Shown here: piece after piece, positions 15,968 to 25,106 of the stretch | Numbering within the stretch: the first letter of the stretch is position 1 | Layout: every line of letters begins with the position of its first letter | Assembly: GCA_947175015.1 (NCBI GenBank) | Contig: CAMWLE010000002.1 | Location: 1-64,000 of the forward strand | Direction of reading: 5' to 3' | Source of the DNA: an uncultured bacterium | GTDB lineage: Bacteria; Bacillota; Clostridia; Lachnospirales; Lachnospiraceae | Length of the DNA stretch: 64,000 nucleotides | Translations under genes and position numbers: made by a program | The notes under the pieces: generated by a model | Told to the model about the DNA's origin: nothing | The model's database searches: none | Seen by the model: the letters and a program-made list of their open reading frames with translations, nothing else

Positions 15968-17578
15968 CACATAAACGAAATAATGCAGGTCATGACGTAA
16001 GAGTGACCAGGAGTTTATATGTTCATTCTGTGCCACCAGGCGGTCCAATATCTCTTCGGGACCATCCATATATACGATTAGTTTCTCTGCCGTTTTCAGT
16101 GCATCATTTTCAATAATGGTTGCCTCCTCATCATACCGTATAAAGATAACACGTTCATAAGGCCATGTTTCATTTGCAATATACCATGTCTTATATCTTG
16201 TATTCTGGTCATATATCATCACAAGAGGATACTGTGCATTGTCACGGGCATATTGGAGGGTTTCGGCTTTCTCCCGATATAAAAACAGTATATTCCCCTG
16301 CAGATGTCCTGCAGCAGACGGTATCAAAATGACCACAGCAAGTATGAGGGAGAGAATCGTTTGTGTATGTTCGCCGGGCAGATAATCTTCTGCCTGCAAA
16401 ATGACCTTAGAGATGGTATAGGCGATCAATGGCAGAAGCAGTGCGGCAACAGGATAAAAATATCTGCTGGAGGCATCGCCCAAATAAAGGGATGTCTTAC
16501 TGGTAACCCAAACGGTAATCATTCCTGCGGCCAGCCCGATTCCAAGTATGGCGAAATTGGTCTGCGGCATTGGTGCGCCCTGGCGTTTGCGCTTTATAAT
16601 GAATAGTGTACCTGTCAGCAAAGCAGCGATTAGAAGCCCCAAAATGGGGTACAGCATTCCGGCGAAGAAATTCTTGTTTAGAACGGGCAGGAATAGTTTC
16701 AACATTGCAAACAGATCTGTTCCCAGAAGGGTGGCAAAAGCACCTTCTCCCCGTTCACCTGAAAAAATCTGACTTAAAGACGCAGGAAAAGTCAGAATTG
16801 CAAGTCCAATGGCGGCTATCAGAGATATCCCATAAATCAGCATTCTCAGAAAGCATTTTTCTTTGTATAACAGTTGACGAATCAACGCATATAAGCAAAA
16901 TCCCAGCGTCAGGAAAAACGGAAGGTAGAGACAGAAATAATGTGTCAGAAAAGCAAAATAGCATGTTGCGGCGCCGCATAAGGTAACAACCGCAAAGCGT
17001 TTTCTGCTGCTTATTATGCTCTGCATCAACATCACAAAGACATTGATATATAGAACAGTCCACATGACACTCATACAATACATTCTGGTAAACATGGCAT
17101 TGCTGATGAAAGCAGGGTGGATCGCATACAGGAGTCCGGTAAGCAGTGACAGAAAATAACGGTGTCTGCTTTTGTCCATTTGATAAATGAAGCAAATAAT
17201 TCCGCCGCATGATATCAGGGAATAACAGGCGTTTAACAGTATGCCGAACCATTTATAAAATGAGTACGGGAATAAAGACATAACAAAATGTAAAGTCAGA
17301 TAAAATAAAGGGGGATGTACATCTAATTTCTGTATGTCTATTACACTGGCAAAATCAAATCTATGTTCATCTGTAACATAAAAATAGGACTGCAGTTCCA
17401 TCCCGCTTTTCTCTTGAATGGGACCATAGGGATTGATTACATTATGTCCGGTACTGGTGGAATAGGTATAATATTCATCTTCATGAAAGGCTTCTTTTTG
17501 TGTTCCATAGAAAGCAATGAAAAACAGATGAATTACAAGCACTGCGGCAGCGATCCCGAAGAATTTTTTCTTTGTCAT
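15959..17578 (-). CDS. GT39-like polytopic membrane glycosyltransferase
   Basis: A 539-residue protein with about ten hydrophobic segments. The first external loop carries HEDEYYTYS and, after another hydrophilic stretch, KLDVHPPLFYLTLHFV. These acidic and DxHPP motifs are seen in polyprenyl-phosphate-dependent GT39-type transferases that move a sugar or ethanolamine-like group to an external acceptor. The ORF track begins 56 codons earlier, but AAGGAGT lies just before the ATG at 17578 and the first membrane segment follows at once, so I start there. The C terminus is a soluble domain of about 90 residues. It overlaps the convergent radical SAM gene by nine bases. The acceptor is unknown; nearby envelope polysaccharide genes make glycan decoration plausible. 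Confidence 0.72.
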   Translation of the reverse strand: MTKKKFFGIAAAVLVIHLFFIAFYGTQKEAFHEDEYYTYSTSTGHNVINPYGPIQEKSGMELQSYFYVTDEHRFDFASVIDIQKLDVHPPLFYLTLHFVMSLFPYSFYKWFGILLNACYSLISCGGIICFIYQMDKSRHRYFLSLLTGLLYAIHPAFISNAMFTRMYCMSVMWTVLYINVFVMLMQSIISSRKRFAVVTLCGAATCYFAFLTHYFCLYLPFFLTLGFCLYALIRQLLYKEKCFLRMLIYGISLIAAIGLAILTFPASLSQIFSGERGEGAFATLLGTDLFAMLKLFLPVLNKNFFAGMLYPILGLLIAALLTGTLFIIKRKRQGAPMPQTNFAILGIGLAAGMITVWVTSKTSLYLGDASSRYFYPVAALLLPLIAYTISKVILQAEDYLPGEHTQTILSLILAVVILIPSAAGHLQGNILFLYREKAETLQYARDNAQYPLVMIYDQNTRYKTWYIANETWPYERVIFIRYDEEATIIENDALKTAEKLIVYMDGPEEILDRLVAQNEHINSWSLLRHDLHYFVYVLE

Positions 17579-17975
17579 ATCTATTACTCCTTGGCATTTC
17601 ATTGATAGTTTGTCTTGCTGCTGGCGGCAAGACGGGAAGTGTGATAATGTTGTTGTATAGTATCCGAGCATTTTCACAATCTTGATTTGAGTGTCACAAG
17701 TGGGATGTTTGCACATCTTACTGTGAAATTGAAGGGCATTTTTCATCCGGATTTATCATACAACGTACCATGAGGCATGTCAAGCAAGACAAAGTGCTGT
17801 ATGGCTGCCTTTTTCGTTTTCTGTGCAGCAGTTACTGGTCACGGAGTGAACAGTGACCATTTACGTAATGTTTGTCATAAGATTTAAAAGATTGTGTGGA
17901 ATTCTTTCCAGTATTATGTTAAAATAAGGGTAAAATATGGGAAGGATAGGCGACTTCTCATAAGAGGGGGTCTGT
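17579..17975. other. Intergenic space upstream of phosphoglucomutase unit
   Basis: No gene was found here apart from the overlapping ORF starting at 17976. It holds an inverted repeat TGGTCAC/GTGACCA at 17836-17859. Its left side contains GTTACTGGTCACGGAG, identical to a 16-base segment (opposite orientation) at 8646-8661. A candidate promoter lies at 17897-17925. The minus-strand half is the leader of the GT39-like gene. Confidence 0.5.
17897..17925 (+). promoter_or_regulatory. Candidate extended -10 promoter of pgm unit
   Basis: TGGAAT and TAAAAT are 17 bases apart and a TGT precedes the -10. It lies about 50 bases before the upstream ORF and 130 before the phosphoglucomutase start. Confidence 0.45.
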
Positions 17976-18059
17976 ATGGGCGCAGAATGCGGATTCTATG
18001 GAAGGGTGGTGTGCCCGTTCTATAAAAGAACTGCGCAGAAGAGAGGAGAAGCAAAATGA
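17976..18059 (+). CDS. 27-residue upstream ORF overlapping phosphoglucomutase gene
   Basis: Too short for the ORF track. The ATG follows GAGGGGG by five to six bases, a strong ribosome binding site, and the TGA stop overlaps the phosphoglucomutase ATG as ATGA. The product begins MGAECGFYGRVVCPFYKRTA and ends basic; the two cysteines and aromatic residues are notable. The GAGAGGAG serving the downstream gene lies in its last codons. It may be a coupling leader or a small protein. Confidence 0.5.
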   Translation: MGAECGFYGRVVCPFYKRTAQKRGEAK

Positions 18060-19777
18060 GTTTTATGGATGAGTTTAATTTCTGGCTGGAAGATGACTAT
18101 TTCGACCAGGACACGAAGAATGAATTGCTTGCCATCCGCAACAATCAGGAAGAAATCGAAGAGAGATTCTACAAAGAGCTGGAATTCGGCACAGGAGGAC
18201 TTCGGGGAATTATTGGTGCCGGTACCAATCGTATGAATCTGTATACAGTCCGTAAGGCAACACAGGGCCTGGCTAACTTTATTGTAAAGAAAGGAACGGA
18301 ATCAAAAGGGGTGGCTATTGCCTATGATTCCAGGAATATGTCACCTGAGTTTGCAGATGAGGCAGCATTGTGCCTGGCGGCGAATGGCATCAAAGCATAT
18401 GTGTTCGACTCTTTGCGGCCTACGCCGGAGCTTTCTTTTGCGCTTCGCACTCTTGGCTGTACAGCGGGAATTGTTGTGACGGCAAGCCATAATCCGCCGG
18501 AGTACAATGGTTATAAGGTATATTGGGAGGATGGTGCGCAGGTTACGGCGCCTTATGATAAGCAGATCATTGAGGAAGTGCAGAGTATAAAGGACTATCA
18601 TACAGTAAAGACTATGCCTAAGGCTGAGGCTCTGGAAAAGGGTATGTATCAGGTGATTGGCAAGGAAATTGACGACGCATATATGGCAGAGCTGAAGAAG
18701 CAGATCATTCATCCTGAAGTGATTGCGGAAATGGCTGATGATATTAAAATTGTATATACACCTCTCTGCGGTACAGGAAATCTTCCGGCAAGGCGTATTT
18801 TGGCAGAGCTTGGCTTTAAGCATGTCTATGTAGTGCCGGAGCAGGAGAATCCCGATCCGAAATTTACCACATTGGATTACCCCAATCCGGAAGATCCGAA
18901 GGCATTTACCTATGCACTTCGTCTGGCGAAGGAAAAGGATGCGGATATTGTGCTTGCCACAGATCCGGATGCGGATCGTCTGGGTGTGTATGCCAAGGAT
19001 ACGAAGACGGGCGAGTATGTGCCGTTTACAGGCAATATGTCCGGTATGCTGATTGCGGAATATATATTAAGAGAGCGTACTGCTACAGGTACCATGCCGG
19101 AAAATCCTGCATTGGTAACTACAATCGTGACCACCAATATGACCAATCCGATTACCAGCGCTTATGGTGTCAAATTGATCGAGGTACTTACGGGATTCAA
19201 ATTTATTGGTGAGCAGATTAAGCTTTTTGAGCAGACCGGCAGCAATCATTATGTGTTTGGCCTGGAAGAGAGCTATGGCTGTCTGGCAGGTACTCATGCA
19301 AGGGATAAAGATGCCATTGTAGCAGTGATGTGCCTTTGTGAGGTGGCTGCTTACTGCAAGAAACAGGGTAAGACACTGTGGGATATGATGTTAGATACTT
19401 ACGAGAAATATGGTTATTATAAGGAGTCACAATATACGATTACTTTGAAGGGAATTGATGGTTCGAGGCAGATTGCGGAAATCATGGATAAGCTTCGCCA
19501 GAATCCGCCGAAAGCTTTCGGGGATTTGAAAGTGTTGAAGTTCAGAGATTATCAAACAGACCGTATTGTCGATATGTCTACGGGCCAGGAAGGGAAGACA
19601 GGCCTGCCAAAGTCCAATGTATTGTATTTTGAACTGCCTGATGATGCTTGGTGCTGTGCACGTCCCTCCGGTACGGAACCGAAGATTAAGTTCTACATGG
19701 GCGTAAAAGGTACCAGCCTCGCAGACGCACAGGCAAGACTTGAGAAATTGACCGAGGATCTGAAAGCAGTACTGTAA
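18056..19777 (+). CDS. Phosphoglucomutase / phosphomannomutase
   Basis: A 573-residue alpha-D-phosphohexomutase, interconverting glucose 1- and 6-phosphate (or the mannose equivalents) and so feeding nucleotide-sugar synthesis. The phosphoserine loop is TASHNPPEYNGYKVYW with the serine near residue 144. The magnesium loop is ATDPDADRLG (about 302-310), the sugar-binding loop is GLEESYG and the phosphate-binding loop is RPSGTEPKIKFY. This is the long form typical of Bacillus PgcA. The start follows GAGAGGAG and overlaps a 27-codon ORF. The envelope polysaccharide cluster begins 165 bases downstream, so sugar activation for that cluster is a sensible role. Confidence 0.93.
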   Translation: MSFMDEFNFWLEDDYFDQDTKNELLAIRNNQEEIEERFYKELEFGTGGLRGIIGAGTNRMNLYTVRKATQGLANFIVKKGTESKGVAIAYDSRNMSPEFADEAALCLAANGIKAYVFDSLRPTPELSFALRTLGCTAGIVVTASHNPPEYNGYKVYWEDGAQVTAPYDKQIIEEVQSIKDYHTVKTMPKAEALEKGMYQVIGKEIDDAYMAELKKQIIHPEVIAEMADDIKIVYTPLCGTGNLPARRILAELGFKHVYVVPEQENPDPKFTTLDYPNPEDPKAFTYALRLAKEKDADIVLATDPDADRLGVYAKDTKTGEYVPFTGNMSGMLIAEYILRERTATGTMPENPALVTTIVTTNMTNPITSAYGVKLIEVLTGFKFIGEQIKLFEQTGSNHYVFGLEESYGCLAGTHARDKDAIVAVMCLCEVAAYCKKQGKTLWDMMLDTYEKYGYYKESQYTITLKGIDGSRQIAEIMDKLRQNPPKAFGDLKVLKFRDYQTDRIVDMSTGQEGKTGLPKSNVLYFELPDDAWCCARPSGTEPKIKFYMGVKGTSLADAQARLEKLTEDLKAVL

Positions 19778-19941
19778 TCTCAGGTGCGGAGCAAGAGATT
19801 TGGTTGTTGAGAGTAGTATGATAAGTTCCCTGTTGGACTGTTGTAGTTGTTATGATATGCTGCAAGCATAATGTAGCGGCTATGACAATTGGGCAGGGAA
19901 CTATTTCTATCATGCAGCGGATGGAATATTGAGGAGATGGA

Positions 19942-21285
19942 ATGAAGCTGGGGGATGTAAAGAAAACAGTATATTTTCTGGAGCGTAATGGCTTGAAAAA
20001 AACCTGGTATGCTGTCAGGGAACGGCTGGATGAAAGGAAAGGGCCGCAGTATGAATGGATTCCACCAGCAGAGGCAGAATTGGAGGCACAGCGCAGTCAT
20101 TGGAAGCAGGCATATTTTTCTGTTACATTTAGCATTATAACGCCCGCATATCGAACTGCGGAAAAGTACTTAAGAGAATTGATAGATTCTCTGCAGCGGC
20201 AGACATACCCTCAGTGGGAATTGATATTGGCGGATGCCACAGAGGATGACAGTGTAAGACAGGTGGTGCAGACAATACAGGATTCCCGGATTCGTTATAT
20301 TCATTTGCAGGAAAATGCCGGAATTGCCGGGAATACCAATCAGGCACTTAAGTTTGCCGCAGGAGACTATGTTGGGTTACTGGATCATGATGATGTGCTG
20401 ACGCAGAATGCCTTATATGAGATGGCAGCCCAGATTGAGCAGGGAAAAAAGCAGGGGCGTGAGCTGCAAATGCTCTACTCCGATGAAGATAAATGTAATG
20501 GGGACAGGACGATATATTTTGAACCAAATAAAAAAGAAGACTTTAATCTGGATTTGCTGTTGAGTAATAACTATATCTGTCATTTTCTGGTGATGAAGCG
20601 GGAATTGATGCAGAAGCTGGGGCTTAGATTGGAATATAATGGTGCGCAGGACTATGATCTGGTGCTGCGGGCAGCGGCAGAGCTGCAAGAGAGAGAAGAA
20701 TCCATTGTGCATATTCCCAAGGTGCTCTATCATTGGCGGTGTCATGCGGCTTCCACCGCAGAAAACCCCCGCAGCAAGCTCTATGCTTATGAGGCCGGCC
20801 GCAGAGCAATTCAGGATTTTGTCAATCGGGCAGGGTGGAAGGCAGAAGCGGTGGATACTTCCCATGTAGGATTTTATGCACTGCAATATCAGGGAAGTCT
20901 CTTCCAAAGCAGGCAGGATGTGGGAGCTATAGGAGGCAGAGTGGTACAAAACGGCAGATTGATTGGCGGCAGGATGACGAAAGAGGGAAAGGTCTTCTAT
21001 GAGAATTTGCCGGTGGGGTACAGTGGTTATCTGCACCGGGCGGCGCTGCAGCAGGAGGCGGTTGCTGTGGATATCCGCAATATCCGGGTGCGAGAAGAAT
21101 GTCAGGACATATTCCAACGAATCACAGGGGTTCCATACCAGACGGTTCCGGGGAAAGAGTATTTCGATGCTGCGCTTCTGCCGCAGAATTGCGACTTGAT
21201 ACAAATGAGCCTGGCTCTTTGTGCCGCCATCAGGGAGGCTGGGTATCGTGTTTTGTACTTGCCGGAATGTGCAAAGAAATTCTAA
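19942..21285 (+). CDS. Family 2 glycosyltransferase with N-terminal extension
   Basis: A 447-residue cytosolic GT2. After about 60 residues of basic, helical N terminus comes FSIITPAYRTAEKYLRELIDSLQRQTYPQWELILADAT. The nucleotide-sugar motif follows as MLYSDEDKC, and AQDYDLVLRAAAE and YHWRCHAAST are the acceptor-side blocks. These fit rhamnosyl- or galactosyl-transferase-like enzymes of cell-wall polysaccharide clusters. The end, GYRVLYLPECAKKF, stops where relatives usually continue with a histidine- and glutamate-rich segment, so the C terminus may be shortened. GGAGATGG precedes the ATG. It starts a run of same-strand envelope genes reaching to 26 kb. Confidence 0.82.
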   Translation: MKLGDVKKTVYFLERNGLKKTWYAVRERLDERKGPQYEWIPPAEAELEAQRSHWKQAYFSVTFSIITPAYRTAEKYLRELIDSLQRQTYPQWELILADATEDDSVRQVVQTIQDSRIRYIHLQENAGIAGNTNQALKFAAGDYVGLLDHDDVLTQNALYEMAAQIEQGKKQGRELQMLYSDEDKCNGDRTIYFEPNKKEDFNLDLLLSNNYICHFLVMKRELMQKLGLRLEYNGAQDYDLVLRAAAELQEREESIVHIPKVLYHWRCHAASTAENPRSKLYAYEAGRRAIQDFVNRAGWKAEAVDTSHVGFYALQYQGSLFQSRQDVGAIGGRVVQNGRLIGGRMTKEGKVFYENLPVGYSGYLHRAALQQEAVAVDIRNIRVREECQDIFQRITGVPYQTVPGKEYFDAALLPQNCDLIQMSLALCAAIREAGYRVLYLPECAKKF

Positions 21286-21377
21286 GCCAGCATAAAAGGA
21301 CATATCAAACCCTCTTTGGACACGGACTAAGAACTTCCAGGTCTGCTATGCAGAGCTTTTTCACATGGAAGAATGCC

Positions 21378-21395
21378 AAGTGAGCAAGCTCACTT
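21378..21395 (+). promoter_or_regulatory. Perfect short hairpin in intergenic leader
   Basis: AAGTGAGC and GCTCACTT flank two bases in the 203-base gap between two GT2 genes. It is followed by a GC-rich palindromic stretch (GCCGCCGTTTGCGGC). No T-run follows directly; it could be an attenuator or an operator. Confidence 0.35.
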
Positions 21396-21488
21396 TGTGC
21401 AGGTATTTTTGCCGCAGATTGTTTGTGCCGCCGTTTGCGGCATGCCGGGAAGTGTTAGGGGGAAATTGAGATAGGAGACACTGAGAGA

Positions 21489-22457
21489 ATGAAGAAGGTA
21501 ACGGTCGTTATTCCTAATTATAATGGGATGAAGTTTATAAGAGAATGCCTGGATGCCGTATTGAATCAGGATGTGGGGACACCGGATTATCAAGTGCTGG
21601 TGGTAGATAATGGCTCGGGGGATGGGAGCCTGGAATTGATTCATTCGCAGTTTCCTCAGGTGCAGACCATTGCGCTTACTTCCAATACCGGTTTCTGTCA
21701 TGCCGTCAATGTGGGAATTCGGGCAGCGAATACGCCATATGTTATATTGCTTAACAATGATACCAGGGTAGCTGTTCACTTTATCAAGGCGTTATATGAT
21801 GCCATAGAAGCAAAGCCGTCTGCCTTTTCTGTCAGTGGGAAGATGCTCATGTGGGACAATCCGGATCGAATTGATGATGCAGGCGACAGATATTGTGTTC
21901 TTGGATGGGCATATGCACGCGGAAAAGGGAAGCCGGCAGCGGATTTTGAAAAATCTTCGGAAATTTTTTCCTCTTGTGGGGGGGCTGCCATTTACAGAAA
22001 AAGTATATTGAATCAAATAGGCCTCTTTGATGAGGCTCATTTTGCGTATTTGGAAGATTTGGATATTGGATATCGTGCAAAATTGCATGGATATAGAAAT
22101 TATTATGAACCTTCTGCGGAAGTCATTCACTATGGGAGCGCCACCAGCGGCTCTCGATATAATACATGGAAGACTTCGTTAGCTGCAGCCAATAGTATCT
22201 ATGTCATTGCGAAAAATATGCCATTGCTGCAGATACTTTGGAATCTGCCCTTTCTTATGTTGGGATTTTTCCTGAAATTTCTTTTCTTTTGTAAAAAGGG
22301 AATGGGAATGATATATGTGAAAGGATTAAGGGATGGCTTCAAAAAATCTTTTGCCAATTCCGGGCATGACAGGAAGCAACAGGGAAAACTGGTAAATTGT
22401 CTCGCTATTCAATGGCAGCTTTATCTCAATGCCTTTAGAATTCTTAAGAAATATTAA
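21489..22457 (+). CDS. Family 2 glycosyltransferase, rhamnosyltransferase-like
   Basis: A 322-residue GT2. It has TVVIPNYNGMKFIRECLDAVLNQ, VVDNGSGDGS and ILLNNDTRVAVHFI, with the NNDT form of the metal-binding motif. FSSCGGAAIYRKSILNQIGLFDEAHFAYLEDLDIGYRAKLHGY is the acceptor-binding block. A C-terminal hydrophobic segment near residues 245-270 suggests membrane association. Such enzymes add rhamnose or related sugars to lipid-linked envelope glycans on the cytoplasmic side. It precedes the priming transferase by about 70 bases and is probably in the same operon. Confidence 0.87.
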   Translation: MKKVTVVIPNYNGMKFIRECLDAVLNQDVGTPDYQVLVVDNGSGDGSLELIHSQFPQVQTIALTSNTGFCHAVNVGIRAANTPYVILLNNDTRVAVHFIKALYDAIEAKPSAFSVSGKMLMWDNPDRIDDAGDRYCVLGWAYARGKGKPAADFEKSSEIFSSCGGAAIYRKSILNQIGLFDEAHFAYLEDLDIGYRAKLHGYRNYYEPSAEVIHYGSATSGSRYNTWKTSLAAANSIYVIAKNMPLLQILWNLPFLMLGFFLKFLFFCKKGMGMIYVKGLRDGFKKSFANSGHDRKQQGKLVNCLAIQWQLYLNAFRILKKY

Positions 22458-22528
22458 GAAACAACTTCATAAATTCCTAAGTTGCACTTTTTATAATAAT
22501 ATAGTAAGGTATATTTCAGGTGGCGCTT

Positions 22529-23935
22529 ATGATAAAAGACAATCAGAAAGTATTCAACCGCTTAATGGTGGTTGCGGATGCTGCTATTACAGCAACATCG
22601 CTCATGTCAGCCTATTTTTTTAAATTTTATATTTTAAATGATGGGCCGGGTGTGGGGGTGCTTCCGGCAGGCGATTACCTTATGCTGCTGCCATTTCTGG
22701 TTCCCATGTACATGTTGTTGTATTATGCCAATGATGTATACTCGCCCAAGCGGACAGTGCGGCGGCGATTTGAAATTTATGGAATCATTAAGGCGAATAC
22801 CATCGGAATCATGGCATTGATTATTATTTTATATATGATCATCCGTGAGATTAATTTTTCTCGCTCTGTGATGGCGTTTTTTTATGTTTTTAATGTTTTT
22901 TTAACGTCCTGTTTTCGATTGGCTCTGCGCAAGGGGCTGCGCACGATTCGGTCCAAAGGTTATAACCTGAAGCATATTTTGCTGGTGGGGTATTCGCGGG
23001 CTGCGGAAGAATATATTGACAGACTTATGGACAATCCTCAGTGGGGATATGTGGCATGTGGGATTCTGGACAATCATATTCCGGCAGGTACGCTTTACAA
23101 AGGAGTAAAGGTACTTGGCAGTTTGGGAAATCTTGAAATTATTCTGCCGGAGAATAAGATGGATGAGATTGCGATTACATTATCGCTGAAGGATTATGAT
23201 TATTTGGAAAGTATTGTGTCTACCTGTGAAAAATCGGGAGTACACACAAAATTTATTCCCGATTACAACAGCCTGATTCCCAGTAAGCCTTATACAGAGG
23301 ATTTAATGGGGCTTCCGGTAGTGAATATCAGGTATGTTCCTCTGACGAATACCGGGAATATTTTTTTAAAACGTGTGATGGACATTGTGGGGGCCCTGGT
23401 GGGAATCGTAATTACCTCACCTGTCATGTTAGCTGCTGCGTTGCTGATAAAGCTTACCAGCCGCGGGCCTGTTATTTTCAAGCAGGAGAGGGTTGGACTC
23501 CATAACAGCTCTTTTTACATGTACAAGTTCCGCAGTATGGAGCTGCAGTCTCCCAAGGAGGAAAAGAAAGCCTGGACCGTGAAGGATGATCCCAGAGTGA
23601 CTGCTGTGGGGAAATTTTTGAGGCGCACCAGTTTAGATGAGCTTCCTCAGTTGTTCAACATCTTAAAGGGTGATATGAGTCTGGTGGGGCCCAGACCGGA
23701 AAGGCCGCTTTTTGTGGAGAAGTTTAAAGAAGAAATTCCCAGGTATATGGTAAAACATCAGGTAAGGCCAGGGCTTACAGGATGGGCACAGGTAAATGGT
23801 TTGCGGGGGGATACTTCCATTCGGAAACGGGTTGAATATGATATATATTATATTGAAAATTGGACCATATGGTTTGATCTTAAGATAATCCTGATGACAT
23901 TTTTTACAGGATTTATCAACAAAAATGCGTACTGA
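22529..23935 (+). CDS. Polyprenyl-phosphate sugar phosphotransferase (priming glycosyltransferase)
   Basis: This 468-residue protein has four N-terminal membrane segments and a Rossmann-like CoA-binding-type middle domain (LKHILLVGYSRAAEEYIDRL). Another membrane segment and a C-terminal bacterial sugar transferase domain follow: LIKLTSRGPVIFKQERVGLHNSSFYMYKFRSM, RTSLDELPQLFNILKGDMSLVGPRPERP and RPGLTGWAQVNGLRGDTSI. These fit WcaJ/CpsE-type enzymes that transfer hexose 1-phosphate to undecaprenyl phosphate, the first step of capsule or exopolysaccharide assembly. The ORF track uses a GTG; I chose the ATG three codons later, with CAGGTGG as ribosome binding site. The LCP gene follows after 15 bases. 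Confidence 0.92.
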   Translation: MIKDNQKVFNRLMVVADAAITATSLMSAYFFKFYILNDGPGVGVLPAGDYLMLLPFLVPMYMLLYYANDVYSPKRTVRRRFEIYGIIKANTIGIMALIIILYMIIREINFSRSVMAFFYVFNVFLTSCFRLALRKGLRTIRSKGYNLKHILLVGYSRAAEEYIDRLMDNPQWGYVACGILDNHIPAGTLYKGVKVLGSLGNLEIILPENKMDEIAITLSLKDYDYLESIVSTCEKSGVHTKFIPDYNSLIPSKPYTEDLMGLPVVNIRYVPLTNTGNIFLKRVMDIVGALVGIVITSPVMLAAALLIKLTSRGPVIFKQERVGLHNSSFYMYKFRSMELQSPKEEKKAWTVKDDPRVTAVGKFLRRTSLDELPQLFNILKGDMSLVGPRPERPLFVEKFKEEIPRYMVKHQVRPGLTGWAQVNGLRGDTSIRKRVEYDIYYIENWTIWFDLKIILMTFFTGFINKNAY

Positions 23936-23950
23936 TAAGGAGAAGGGATT

Positions 23951-25027
23951 ATGGCAGCGAGAAGAACGAGAGGAAATCAAAAGGGAAAAATTATTTTATT
24001 TGCTGTGGAGATTGTCATTATCATTTTTATGGTGGTGGTTTTGTATCTGGTGATGAACAGCAAGGCCGGGGAAGGACCCAAGTTGTCCAATTTGGACCCG
24101 ACAGTGGTGGAGATACATGATGAGGTGAAGCAGCAGACAGAAGAGGGCGGTACCATGCATGGCTATATGAATATCGCATTGTTTGGTCTGGATGCGGAGA
24201 CGGACAGCCAGCTTTTCAGCAACAGCAGAAGTGATGCTACTATGATTGCCAGCATTAACCTTGACACAGGGGATATTAAACTGGTCAGTGTATATCGGGA
24301 TACTTATTTGAATATTGGTACGGATAAATATCAGAAGTGCAATGCAGCCTATTCTTTTGGAGGTGCAGAGCAGGCAGTTAAGATGCTGAATATGAACCTG
24401 GATATGAATATCACCAATTTCGTTGCAGTGGGTTATAAAGGTTTGAGCAGTGTTATTGACGGATTGGGCGGTGTTTATGTGGATGTTGACAGCGAAGAAA
24501 TCAAGCATATCAATAATTATCAAATTGGTGTGGCAAATGTACTGAAATGTGATTATACACCGGTTGAAAACACAGGATACCAGTTATTGAATGGTTTACA
24601 GGCATCAGCGTATTGCCGTATACGTCAAACCGCAGGCAGCGATTTTCAGCGTACTGCCCGCCAGAGGGAAGTGCTGAAGGCGATTGAAGAGCAGGCTAAG
24701 AAAACGGATTTGGCTACTTTGACGAAGGTATTCAACGATTGCATAGGTAATATTTATACCAGCCTTGATTCTAAAGAGATTCTGGAGTTGCTGAAAAATA
24801 TCGGTAATTATAGAATTGTGGAGGAAGATGGCTTCCCGCAGGAAAATATGCGTGGGAATGCAAATGTTGGAGCTTATGGTGCCTGTGTTATCCCTACAAG
24901 CCTGGAGGAGAATGTGGTGTGGCTGCATCAATTCCTGTTTGATGATCAGGACTATACAGTTACGGACAGTGTAAAGGAATACAGTCAGAAAATCAAGTCG
25001 GATACAGCTGCATATCTTCAAAAATAA
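23951..25027 (+). CDS. LytR-CpsA-Psr family glycopolymer transferase
   Basis: A 358-residue membrane-anchored protein: basic N terminus, one membrane segment (about residues 14-36), then an external LCP domain. Signatures are MNIALFGLDAE, NSRSDATMIASINLDTGDIKLVSVYRDTYLNI with the conserved arginines, KCNAAYSFGGAEQAVKMLNMNLDMNITNFVAVGYKGLSSVIDGLGGVYVDVDSEE and CRIRQTAGSDFQRTARQREVL. LCP proteins move finished glycopolymers from the lipid carrier to peptidoglycan. It lies 15 bases after the priming transferase, which fits cotranscription and attachment of the polymer made by this cluster. Confidence 0.93.
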   Translation: MAARRTRGNQKGKIILFAVEIVIIIFMVVVLYLVMNSKAGEGPKLSNLDPTVVEIHDEVKQQTEEGGTMHGYMNIALFGLDAETDSQLFSNSRSDATMIASINLDTGDIKLVSVYRDTYLNIGTDKYQKCNAAYSFGGAEQAVKMLNMNLDMNITNFVAVGYKGLSSVIDGLGGVYVDVDSEEIKHINNYQIGVANVLKCDYTPVENTGYQLLNGLQASAYCRIRQTAGSDFQRTARQREVLKAIEEQAKKTDLATLTKVFNDCIGNIYTSLDSKEILELLKNIGNYRIVEEDGFPQENMRGNANVGAYGACVIPTSLEENVVWLHQFLFDDQDYTVTDSVKEYSQKIKSDTAAYLQK

Positions 25028-25106
25028 GATGTATTGGGGTGAAATGTATGGGAAGGGGGCTTTTGGCTCCCTTTCTTGAATTGTCGTTTCTACGGATTTT
25101 CATCAG

